Source of the DNA: Sphingomonadaceae bacterium | GTDB lineage: Bacteria > Pseudomonadota > Alphaproteobacteria > Sphingomonadales > Sphingomonadaceae | Length of the DNA: 5,370 nt | Assembly: GCA_009923795.1 (NCBI GenBank) | Contig: RFSU01000159.1 | Span: 1-5,370 of the forward strand | Reading direction: 5' to 3' | In this document: positions 1 to 5,073 of the stretch, one piece after another | Layout of the letters: every line of letters begins with the position of its first letter | Position numbering within the stretch: the first letter of the stretch is position 1 | Made by a program: the position numbers and the translations under genes | The notes under the pieces: generated by a model | Told to the model about the DNA's origin: nothing | The model's input: only the letters and a program-made list of their open reading frames with translations | The model's database searches: none

Positions 1-9
1 GGGCTACGT

Positions 10-153
10 TTAAAAGAAATGCGCTAACTTGGCCATAAAACCAATAATTGCAAGCAGGCTGCCAACCTGAGCGCCAATCAGCCAGGTAAATTTTCGATCG
101 ACATCAGCACGCAGATCCGCAATCGAGCGATATGAGAACTTGATGACCCGCAT
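10..153 (-). CDS. Possible 47-aa membrane-tail ORF, likely a gene remnant
   Basis: Read on the minus strand, ATG at 153-151 opens 47 codons ending at TAA (12-10). Residues 11-21 are charged and helical (IADLRADVDRK). A hydrophobic segment of about 23 residues follows (WLIGAQVGSLLAIIGFMAKL), ending in HFF. This heptad-like 'LRADVDRKF' stretch running into one C-terminal membrane helix is typical of the ends of bacterial DUF1640/CCDC90-like coiled-coil proteins. Those are usually over 100 residues, so this would be only the tail. The frame is closed upstream by a stop at 189-187, so the missing N-terminal part is not here. The start codon lies inside rluE codons 3-4, the ORFs overlap head-to-head by 11 bp, and no strong ribosome binding site is seen. 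I favour a decayed remnant; a real small membrane protein is possible. The family assignment is from memory of its sequence style. Confidence 0.33.
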   Translation of the reverse strand: MRVIKFSYRSIADLRADVDRKFTWLIGAQVGSLLAIIGFMAKLAHFF

Positions 154-691
154 ACTCTTGTTCAACAAACCCTTCGGGGTCCTGTCTCAATTCACCGACC
201 GCGGATCACCGACCGTCCGATCGACATTGTCGGACTTCATTGCGATCAAGGGCGTTTATCCCGCCGGAAGGCTTGATCGGGACAGTGAGGGCCTGCTGCT
301 CCTTTGCGATGACGGCCGGTTGCAGGCGCGGATTGCTGACCCACGTTTCAAGCTCCCCAAGACCTACCTGGTACAAGTCGAAGGCGCGCCACAGGAGCCA
401 GAGCTGGAGCGCTTGCGCCACGGCGTCCAGCTCAAGGATGGTATGACCCTGCCGTGCGAAGTTGCGCGCATTGACCCTCCGAACCTGTGGCCGCGCAATC
501 CGCCGATACGGGAGCGCAAATCGATTCCCGACTCTTGGCTCAAACTCACCATCCGCGAAGGGCGCAACCGGCAAGTCCGGCGAATGACGGCGGCGGTCGG
601 GCTGCCCACCCTCAGGCTTGTGCGCTGGTCGATCGGTGACTGGGCTGTCACCGGGATTGCGCCGGGCCAGTTTGAGATGATTTCTACCTAA
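143..691 (+). CDS. rluE: 23S rRNA pseudouridine synthase, RluE type (RsuA family)
   Basis: This 182-aa enzyme isomerises a uridine in 23S rRNA to pseudouridine; E. coli RluE acts on U2457 in the peptidyl-transferase region. The sequence opens directly with the catalytic-domain motif LLFNKPFGVLSQF (residues 5-17) and has no N-terminal S4 domain, which fits RluE rather than RsuA, RluB or RluF. The catalytic motif GRLDRDSEGLLLL (42-54) carries the conserved Asp45. KLPKTYLV (70-77) supplies the family Lys-x-Tyr element, and REGRNRQVRRM (138-148) is the conserved C-terminal RNA-binding motif. It is slightly shorter than E. coli RluE (about 217 aa) but looks complete. ATG 143 is preferred over the adjacent TTG at 140; a weak TGAGAA lies at 133-138. 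rlmJ follows 74 bp downstream, so the two 23S rRNA modification genes may be co-transcribed. The exact target uridine is inferred from the family. Confidence 0.93.
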   Translation: MTRILLFNKPFGVLSQFTDRGSPTVRSTLSDFIAIKGVYPAGRLDRDSEGLLLLCDDGRLQARIADPRFKLPKTYLVQVEGAPQEPELERLRHGVQLKDGMTLPCEVARIDPPNLWPRNPPIRERKSIPDSWLKLTIREGRNRQVRRMTAAVGLPTLRLVRWSIGDWAVTGIAPGQFEMIST

Positions 692-715
692 GTAAGGCAA
701 GCAAGGTGAGGACTC

Positions 716-769
716 GTGCAGAAGGCGTTGAAGCTTTCCGTCCGACTTTCTAAGAGCACTTCGATATGA
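716..769 (+). other. Possible 17-codon leader ORF coupled to rlmJ
   Basis: A purine-rich Shine-Dalgarno-like AAGGTGAGG (703-711) sits 4 bases before GTG 716, which opens 17 sense codons (read with Met: MQKALKLSVRLSKSTSI). The TGA stop at 767-769 overlaps the rlmJ ATG (766-768) in an ATGA arrangement typical of translational coupling. rlmJ itself has only a weak AAGAG (752-756) before it. The peptide is basic and matches no family I know. An ORF this short can arise by chance, so the evidence is the placement of its signals and not the peptide. Confidence 0.22.
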
Positions 770-1593
770 ACTATCGCCATGCTTTTCATGCCGGCAACAG
801 CGCCGATGTCGTGAAGCATAGTCTTCTCATCGCCCTCATGCAGGCCTTGCAGTTGAAACCGGGGGCACTAACCCTGATTGATACCCATGCCGGCTGCGGT
901 CTGTATGATCTTGACGGCGATCCAGCCCTGCGCACCGGCGAGTCAACACATGGCGTGTTGAGGGCTTTTGCCGACCCGAGCCCCCTGCTGAACGATTACC
1001 GTGCCGCGGTGCAGGCGGTGAACACCGGGGATGAGACGCGCTTCTACCCCGGCTCGCCACGCCTTTTGGCGCAGTTTCTGCGACCACAGGACGTCTTGAT
1101 CCTCAACGAAAAGCATCCCGAGGACGCGCAATCCCTGCGCCGCGCGATGCGCGGCACACAAGCTGCCGTGCATGAGCGCGACGCCTACGAGTTTTGGCTG
1201 GCGATGCTCCCAACCCGAACGCCGCGCGGCATGGTGGTGGTTGATCCGCCCTATGAGCAGACGGATGAACGCGCCCGTATCACATCCACGCTCGCCTCCG
1301 CGCGCCGCAAATGGGCGCATGGCGTGACGGTGATCTGGTATCCGATGAAAGACCGTGCCACGCATGAGCGGTGGAAGCGGCAATTGAGCATGCTCGGCAT
1401 CCCGAAATTCCTGACCGTGGAGCATTGGCTGTACGATGCCGACCAGCCCAGCATCTATAACGGCGCGGGCCTTTTTATCGTCAACCCGCCCTACGCCTTC
1501 ACGCAATCGCTGCCACCCCTGCTGGAAGCTCTCCGCGCCGCGCTGGCGCCGGATGGTCATAGAGGCGAGATCACGACGAAATGGTTGGCCTAA
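766..1593 (+). CDS. rlmJ: 23S rRNA (adenine2030-N6)-methyltransferase RlmJ
   Basis: This 275-aa SAM-dependent enzyme methylates N6 of A2030 in 23S rRNA; the E. coli protein has 280 aa. The N-terminus MNYRHAFHAGNSADVVKHS is the family signature. DTHAGCGLYDL (39-49) is the SAM-binding motif I region. VVVDPPYE (157-164) holds the catalytic DPPY motif, with Asp160 as the expected catalytic residue. IWYPMKDR (190-197) and the C-terminal GLFIVNPPY (235-243) are further conserved RlmJ blocks. ATG 766 matches the universal N-terminus of the family. It has only a weak Shine-Dalgarno (AAGAG at 752-756), and a possible short leader ORF overlaps the start. It follows rluE on the same strand with no visible terminator between them, so a shared transcript is plausible. 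The gene is intact. Confidence 0.96.
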   Translation: MNYRHAFHAGNSADVVKHSLLIALMQALQLKPGALTLIDTHAGCGLYDLDGDPALRTGESTHGVLRAFADPSPLLNDYRAAVQAVNTGDETRFYPGSPRLLAQFLRPQDVLILNEKHPEDAQSLRRAMRGTQAAVHERDAYEFWLAMLPTRTPRGMVVVDPPYEQTDERARITSTLASARRKWAHGVTVIWYPMKDRATHERWKRQLSMLGIPKFLTVEHWLYDADQPSIYNGAGLFIVNPPYAFTQSLPPLLEALRAALAPDGHRGEITTKWLA

Positions 1594-1660
1594 GTTTCGC
1601 CATTTGGAGACATGTCGCGGTTAGACTGCCGCCACCGCCAACATTTAACACCAAACTTAA

Positions 1661-1698
1661 GTCTCTTCGGGCCATTTAGGCCTCCGCCTGCTGGAGAC
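1661..1698. other. Nested inverted repeats after rlmJ, function unknown
   Basis: GTCTC (1661-1665) pairs with GAGAC (1694-1698) around an inner perfect hairpin, GGCC (1670-1673), loop ATTTA, GGCC (1679-1682). An alternative stem CTCC (1682-1685) with GGAG (1693-1696) competes with both. There is no T-tract on either side, so this is not a classic intrinsic terminator. It could still help end or stabilise the rluE-rlmJ transcript. The stems are short and may be chance. Nothing else recognisable lies between 1594 and 1749. Confidence 0.22.
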
Positions 1699-1749
1699 GA
1701 ACGACGCTCGGCCTTCACCCATCATATGGATAATTTGGTGATCGTTGAT

Positions 1750-1774
1750 GGAACCATAAGGTGCTGAGGCCATT
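1750..1774 (+). promoter_or_regulatory. Candidate EcfG-type general stress response promoter
   Basis: GGAAC (1750-1754), a 16-base spacer, then CATT (1771-1774). Alphaproteobacterial EcfG/SigT sigma factors recognise GGAAC-N16-17-CGTT, so the -35 box is exact, the spacing is correct and the -10 box matches 3 of 4. Transcription would start near 1780, leaving about 30 nt of leader with a good ribosome binding site at 1799-1803 before the lmo0937-type gene. I noticed no other GGAAC in a comparable position in the window. No EcfG or anti-sigma gene is present here to confirm that the regulon exists. Confidence 0.5.
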
Positions 1775-1798
1775 TATGAAGTGTCGCGCTTTTATCTC

Positions 1799-1803
1799 AG
1801 GGG
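1799..1803 (+). promoter_or_regulatory. Ribosome binding site that fixes the mini-protein start
   Basis: AGGGG lies 8 bases before ATG 1812. It supports that start over GTG 1761 and ATG 1776 in the same frame. The 1776 start has its own GAGG at 1766-1769, but it would lie upstream of the transcript start predicted from the GGAAC promoter. Confidence 0.55.
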
Positions 1804-1811
1804 TCAATGTG

Positions 1812-1961
1812 ATGATTTGGACCATTGCTGTTATATTGTTCATCCTTTGGTTGCTCGGTTTCGGCGTGTTTCACGTCGCCGGAGGCTTAATTCACCTTCT
1901 TCTGATCCTTGCTGTCATCGCCATTATCTATCAACTGATCACTGGGCGAAGAATGGTCTAG
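1812..1961 (+). CDS. lmo0937-family small membrane protein (49 aa)
   Basis: This is a 49-residue, almost wholly hydrophobic protein. One membrane helix spans about residues 3-20 (WTIAVILFILWLLGFGVF), a short HVAGG turn follows, a second helix spans about 26-41 (LIHLLLILAVIAIIYQ), and the tail is basic (GRRMV). Start MIWTIAVIL, central Gly-Gly-x-Ile-His and an end like GRR are the pattern of the widespread lmo0937/DUF5670 mini-proteins of about 45-55 aa. Their molecular role is unknown; in several bacteria they are reported or annotated as stress-associated. They sit in the inner membrane. In-frame upstream codons could extend it to 61 or 66 aa, but family length, the AGGGG site and the promoter position all favour ATG 1812. 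The cupin gene starts 81 bp downstream on the same strand and may be on the same stress-induced transcript. Confidence 0.85.
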   Translation: MIWTIAVILFILWLLGFGVFHVAGGLIHLLLILAVIAIIYQLITGRRMV

Positions 1962-1979
1962 CGAAGCCGCTCGTCGGGG

Positions 1980-2015
1980 GGCTGACTTTTAAGACTTTGT
2001 TGCCAGGCTGACTTT
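1980..2015 (+). repeat. Direct repeat pair of GGCTGACTTT
   Basis: GGCTGACTTT occurs at 1980-1989 and again at 2006-2015, 26 bp start to start, in the 81-bp gap between the mini-protein and cupin genes. The sequence between and after the copies is not duplicated. A spacing near 2.5 helical turns would put two bound proteins on opposite faces of the DNA, which argues mildly against a paired operator. It could be a local duplication or chance. Confidence 0.4.
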
Positions 2016-2042
2016 ATCCTGGAAGCTTTCGGGAGATCGATC

Positions 2043-2501
2043 ATGGCAGGCACCGATGCACGTGTTTTGGACATTGGGCCAGAACCACAATCGTTCGACA
2101 TCGAAGGCGCGACACACCAAAACCCTGATTACCGGGCAGTTGCCTGGAGCGGCCGCTATTTGCAGGTGACGTTGATGTCGATCCCGGTTGGTGGCGACAT
2201 CGGCCTAGAAGTCCATCCCGAGACAGACCAGTTTCTCCGTCTCGAAACGGGCAAGGGTCGCGTCCAGATGGGGGCTGCTAAAAATCAACTGACCTTTGAT
2301 GAAACAGTCTCCGACGGTTGGTGCGTGCTTGTCCCGGCGGGCACTTGGCACAATATTACGAACATGGGCGCGGCGCCCATGCAAGTTTACGCCATTTACG
2401 CACCCGCGCACCATAAGCCCGGCAAGGTGCAGTCGACGGCGGCTATCGCAAGCGCCGATCAGGACGATGGGCCAGCGGACTGGTCTGTGCAGCCTCTTTA
2501 G
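2043..2501 (+). CDS. Single-domain cupin protein, function unknown
   Basis: This is a 152-aa cytosolic-looking protein with no signal peptide. Cupin motif 1 lies in GGDIGLEVHPETDQFLRLETG (50-70). The usual HxH is replaced by H58-P-E60-T-D62-Q63, as in a common subgroup of small bacterial cupins with an 'EVHP..DQF' pattern. Motif 2 is complete: G92, P98, G100, H103 and N107, around VPAGTWHNITN. His58 and His103, probably with an acidic residue or Gln63, would bind a metal ion, but the metal and substrate cannot be read from sequence. The barrel runs to YAIYAP (117-121), and the last 30 residues are a low-complexity acidic tail. ATG 2043 has GGGAG at 2031-2035, 7 bases upstream. The gene lies 81 bp after the lmo0937-type gene with no terminator visible between them, so stress co-expression is plausible. 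Sugar or nucleotide binding, dioxygenase or isomerase activity are all possible. Confidence 0.85.
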   Translation: MAGTDARVLDIGPEPQSFDIEGATHQNPDYRAVAWSGRYLQVTLMSIPVGGDIGLEVHPETDQFLRLETGKGRVQMGAAKNQLTFDETVSDGWCVLVPAGTWHNITNMGAAPMQVYAIYAPAHHKPGKVQSTAAIASADQDDGPADWSVQPL

Positions 2502-2557
2502 GTGCGCAGAACATGAGTCATCACCGACCTTGTCAAAGCAGAATTGCCTGAGGGCTG

Positions 2558-2567
2558 TAGGTACCTA
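2558..2567. promoter_or_regulatory. 10-bp perfect palindrome upstream of the peptidase gene
   Basis: TAGGTACCTA is a perfect palindrome, and the next bases add an overlapping CCTAGG. It lies 61 bp before the peptidase ATG, where an operator could be. No clear sigma-70 -10 box accompanies the weak TTGTCA at 2530-2535, so the promoter itself is not defined. Confidence 0.25.
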
Positions 2568-2596
2568 GGCATTGATTGACCTAGCGCTGAAGGGCG

Positions 2597-2610
2597 GGCA
2601 ACAGGTTGCC
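2597..2610. promoter_or_regulatory. Inverted repeat GGCAAC-AG-GTTGCC before the peptidase ribosome binding site
   Basis: Two perfect 6-bp arms flank a 2-bp centre. The spacer is too short for a stable RNA loop without opening the inner pairs, so a DNA-binding dimer site fits better than a hairpin. It ends 5 bases before the purine-rich ribosome binding site, so a bound repressor could block initiation. It shares no half-site with the inverted repeat before the TetR gene. Confidence 0.27.
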
Positions 2611-2615
2611 TTGGT

Positions 2616-2622
2616 AAGGGGG
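2616..2622 (+). promoter_or_regulatory. Strong ribosome binding site that fixes the peptidase start
   Basis: AAGGGGG lies 6 bases before ATG 2629. It supports that start over the in-frame TTG at 2572, which has no comparable site and would add 19 residues ahead of the signal-anchor. Confidence 0.65.
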
Positions 2623-2628
2623 AAGCGC

Positions 2629-4302
2629 ATGAAGAATTTTGGTCCGGTTTTCGGCGCGTTGGTCGCAGCGATCTTATTGGCTATCGCGGCGACGACCCCG
2701 CCAGGACCACGTCCCGCCGATGCACCAGCAACCAGCTTCTCCGCCATTCGTGCCATGGCGGATGTGCGCATCATTGCGCAGCGTCCTCATGTGACCGGTT
2801 CTGTTGAGAATGCGGTGGTGCGCGATCATATTGTTCGCCGCATGGCGGCTCTGGGACTGGAGGTTTCGAACAGCACAGGCCTGATCGACGCGAAGGGGAC
2901 AAAGCGTCTCAATCGTTGGAGCGGGCGCAATGACCCTCCGGCCCGGCTGGTCAATCTGATCGGCATTCTTCCCGGAAAGAATCGCCTTCTTCCGGCGGTC
3001 GTTCTGATGTCGCACCATGATAGTGTTTGGGGCTCACCCGCTGCGGCGGATGATTCAGCGGGCGTTGCGGCAAGCTTGGAAGCCGTGCGCGCGATCCGCG
3101 CGGCGGGGCAGCCAGAGCGTGATCTGATCATGCTGGTCACTGATGGCGAAGAACTTGGCCTTCAGGGCGCGCGACAATTTTGGGCGACCCATCCACTACG
3201 CAATCAAATTGGCGCGGTGATCAATATGGAGGCCCGCGGCGGCGGCGGACGCACCACATTGTTCCAGACATCGCATGGGAATGGCGCTGCGGTGCAGGTC
3301 TATGCCGATGCCGTCGACCATCCCGGCGCTTCTTCCTTAGCCGCCTTCGTCTATTCGGTGCTGCCCAATGATTCCGACCTCACGCCTGTGATCAAGCATG
3401 ATTATGCGGCCTATAATTTTGCCTTTATAGGCCGATCAGGGCTTTACCACTCACCGCTTGCGACGCCAGAAAATCTTGATCAAGGGTCGCTGCAGGACAT
3501 GGGTGGACAGGTTCTTGACCTGACCAATGCTCTCCTCAAGGCGCCAACATTGCCGGGCAAGACTGAAGACGTTGTGTTTTTCGATCTCTTCGGCAGGACG
3601 ACGCTGGTCTATCCGATCTGGCTCGGCTGGGTTATGATGCTCCTAGCCGGAGGCGGTCTATTCTGGGTCGTTCGTCAAGATGGTCGGGCTGACCTGGGGG
3701 CAGGTGCCGGGCGCATGCTGGCGCTGATCTCGGGAAGTGCATTGGCGTTCTTTGTGCTCAACCGCTTATCCCTTGGACTTGAACCCGCCAATTATTACGA
3801 CCGATTGGCCGCGATCCCGCGGTTAGAGGTTATGGCCGCGCTTGCTGCACTGGCGGCGTTTCTTGCGCTCTTTGGGAGTTGGCGGCCCAGTCGCGTTGGC
3901 GTCGTCGGTGCGGCGCTGCCGCTGTTCCTCATCGGCCTTGCCGCCCAGATACTGGCTCCCACCGCAGCCTATGTCTTAACCTTGCCGCTGGTGCTCGTGA
4001 CACTCGCGCTTTTGGCACGTCATGTCGCGGTGCGGATTGGTGTTGCGGCGCTGGTTGCTGGCTATCTGTTGTCGTTGGGGCATCAATTGATGCAGGGGGT
4101 TGGGCCGACCATGCCTTTCGCCGCTGCATTGCCGCTGGCGCTGGCCGTGTTGGCACTTCTGCCGCTCTGGCCGGGCGTGGCGGCGCGCAATGCGCGGGCG
4201 CTTGCTCGGGCATTGTTGCTGGGTGCGATGACCATGTCCCTATGGGTCTTGCTGGATAAGCCTGCGCCGAGCCGCGCAGTTTATTCTGACAGTAAGAAAT
4301 AA
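2629..4302 (+). CDS. M28-family zinc metallopeptidase with C-terminal multi-pass membrane domain
   Basis: This 557-aa protein is probably a membrane-bound aminopeptidase acting on peptides outside the cytoplasm. An N-terminal hydrophobic anchor (about 7-21) is followed by a Pro/Ala linker. The M28 domain spans about 40-305. Its di-zinc site is complete: H129 and D131 in SHHDS, bridging D141 in AADDSAG, E174 (general base) and E175 in DGEELGLQGA, E201 in INMEARGGGG (Glu where many M28 members have Asp), and H274 in LYHSPLATPENLD. From about 326 to 542 there are roughly eight hydrophobic helices, ending in a short polar tail. M28 plus a multi-pass tail is the layout of eukaryotic ERMP1 and yeast Pff1, and uncharacterised bacterial relatives share it. 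Most secreted bacterial M28 enzymes lack the membrane part. If the anchor runs in-to-out, the catalytic domain is periplasmic. ATG 2629 is chosen over TTG 2572. Substrate is unknown. Confidence 0.92.
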   Translation: MKNFGPVFGALVAAILLAIAATTPPGPRPADAPATSFSAIRAMADVRIIAQRPHVTGSVENAVVRDHIVRRMAALGLEVSNSTGLIDAKGTKRLNRWSGRNDPPARLVNLIGILPGKNRLLPAVVLMSHHDSVWGSPAAADDSAGVAASLEAVRAIRAAGQPERDLIMLVTDGEELGLQGARQFWATHPLRNQIGAVINMEARGGGGRTTLFQTSHGNGAAVQVYADAVDHPGASSLAAFVYSVLPNDSDLTPVIKHDYAAYNFAFIGRSGLYHSPLATPENLDQGSLQDMGGQVLDLTNALLKAPTLPGKTEDVVFFDLFGRTTLVYPIWLGWVMMLLAGGGLFWVVRQDGRADLGAGAGRMLALISGSALAFFVLNRLSLGLEPANYYDRLAAIPRLEVMAALAALAAFLALFGSWRPSRVGVVGAALPLFLIGLAAQILAPTAAYVLTLPLVLVTLALLARHVAVRIGVAALVAGYLLSLGHQLMQGVGPTMPFAAALPLALAVLALLPLWPGVAARNARALARALLLGAMTMSLWVLLDKPAPSRAVYSDSKK

Positions 4303-4381
4303 GGGTCCGTCATGGGGTTTTGTTAGGCTTTAAAGGTGCTGCATATTGCCTCTGTTACGTGAGAAAAAACAAGTCAGCACA

Positions 4382-4410
4382 TTTCTGTCGTCAGATGGCC
4401 TAAACAGAAA
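4382..4410. promoter_or_regulatory. Candidate TetR operator: 7-bp inverted repeat
   Basis: TTTCTGT (4382-4388) and ACAGAAA (4404-4410) are perfect inverted arms with a 15-bp spacer, 22 bp arm to arm, about two helical turns. The repeat ends 42 bp before the TetR-family start codon, a usual place for autoregulation. A second 7-bp pair, TGTCGTC (4386-4392) and GACGACA (4443-4449), overlaps it and would place the start region in a long-loop hairpin. Arms this short can occur by chance in a gap of this size. Confidence 0.33.
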
Positions 4411-4452
4411 ATCTTTGATTAAAAGGCATCCTGCGATTATCCGACGACAATC

Positions 4453-5073
4453 ATGAGTCTGTCCAAGCCATTTTATGAAACGGACTATCGCTCGTCTTTT
4501 GCCGACGGAAGACGTGAGCGCAGCCGGTCTAATCATGCGAAGATTATTGCTGCTGGCATCGATTTGCTGGGCAAGGGCGAGTATTCGCCAAGTGCCGCCC
4601 GGGTGGCCGAAGTGGCCGGTGTCGGGATCCGTTCGGTCTTCCGGCATTTCGAAGATATGGATACGCTCTACCGGCAATTGGGCGCCGAAGTTGAGCTGAA
4701 GGTTTGGCCCATCATGCTCCAACAGCTCGAGGGCGTGACTTGGAAGGAGAGGATTGTCTCCCTCGCGAAGCGTCGCACGACGATCTACGAAATCATCTTC
4801 CATTATCGAATTGCCGCAGACTTACGACGTTTTGACTCGCCTTATCTGACGCAGGACCATCGGCGGGTGCTGCGGATCGAGTTTGAAATGATAAATGCAT
4901 GTCTTTCTGAAACGGCACGAGCAGACGCCATTGGCACGGCCGGGATTTATGCTCTTTTGAGTTTCGCCAATTGGCAGTCGCTTCGCCAGGACCAGGAATT
5001 GTCGGCAGAGGACGCCCGCAACGTGGTCTTAAGATTGCTGGACAGCGCCCTGTCGCGGCTTTCAGATAGCTAA
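4453..5073 (+). CDS. TetR/AcrR-family transcriptional regulator
   Basis: This 206-aa protein is a one-component, DNA-binding dimer of the TetR family, of normal length (about 190-220 aa). RRERSRSNHAKIIAAGIDLL (20-39) is helix 1 of the DNA-binding domain. The helix-turn-helix is AARVAEVAGVGIRSVFRHF (48-66), followed by the family signature EDMDTLYRQ (67-75). The ligand domain (about 85-206) is helical and varied, so its effector cannot be predicted. ATG 4453 is the only ATG after the in-frame stop at 4420-4422. It has no recognisable Shine-Dalgarno, so translation may be weak. The inverted repeat at 4382-4410 is a candidate self-operator. No divergent partner gene is present, the usual clue to a TetR target. 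The peptidase gene ends 150 bp upstream on the same strand, and the downstream target, if any, lies beyond the window. Confidence 0.93.
   Translation: MSLSKPFYETDYRSSFADGRRERSRSNHAKIIAAGIDLLGKGEYSPSAARVAEVAGVGIRSVFRHFEDMDTLYRQLGAEVELKVWPIMLQQLEGVTWKERIVSLAKRRTTIYEIIFHYRIAADLRRFDSPYLTQDHRRVLRIEFEMINACLSETARADAIGTAGIYALLSFANWQSLRQDQELSAEDARNVVLRLLDSALSRLSDS

Noticed and set aside
206..700. Long minus-strand open frame opposite rluE (164 codons)
   Set aside because: It mirrors the rluE coding frame. Its Arg/Pro-rich product shows no domain and it lacks a start signal.
943..1560. Long minus-strand open frame opposite rlmJ (205 codons)
   Set aside because: It is antisense to a gene with every RlmJ motif, its product resembles no family, and GC-rich coding DNA often leaves such open antisense frames.
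1599..1775. Three copies of GCCATTT (1599, 1671, 1769)
   Set aside because: Seven bases with irregular spacing (72 and 98 bp) and no extended similarity; most likely chance.
1761..1811. Longer mini-protein starting at GTG 1761 or ATG 1776
   Set aside because: Both lie upstream of the transcription start predicted from the GGAAC promoter and exceed the family's usual length. ATG 1776 has a fair GAGG, so it is not fully excluded.
2572..2628. TTG 2572 as the start of the M28 peptidase
   Set aside because: The added 19 residues are hydrophilic and would sit before the signal-anchor. A much better ribosome binding site serves ATG 2629.
4330..4803. Minus-strand open frame across the peptidase-TetR gap (157 codons), possible divergent partner of the TetR gene
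   Set aside because: Two thirds of it is antisense to the TetR DNA-binding region, and the product shows no recognisable domain.
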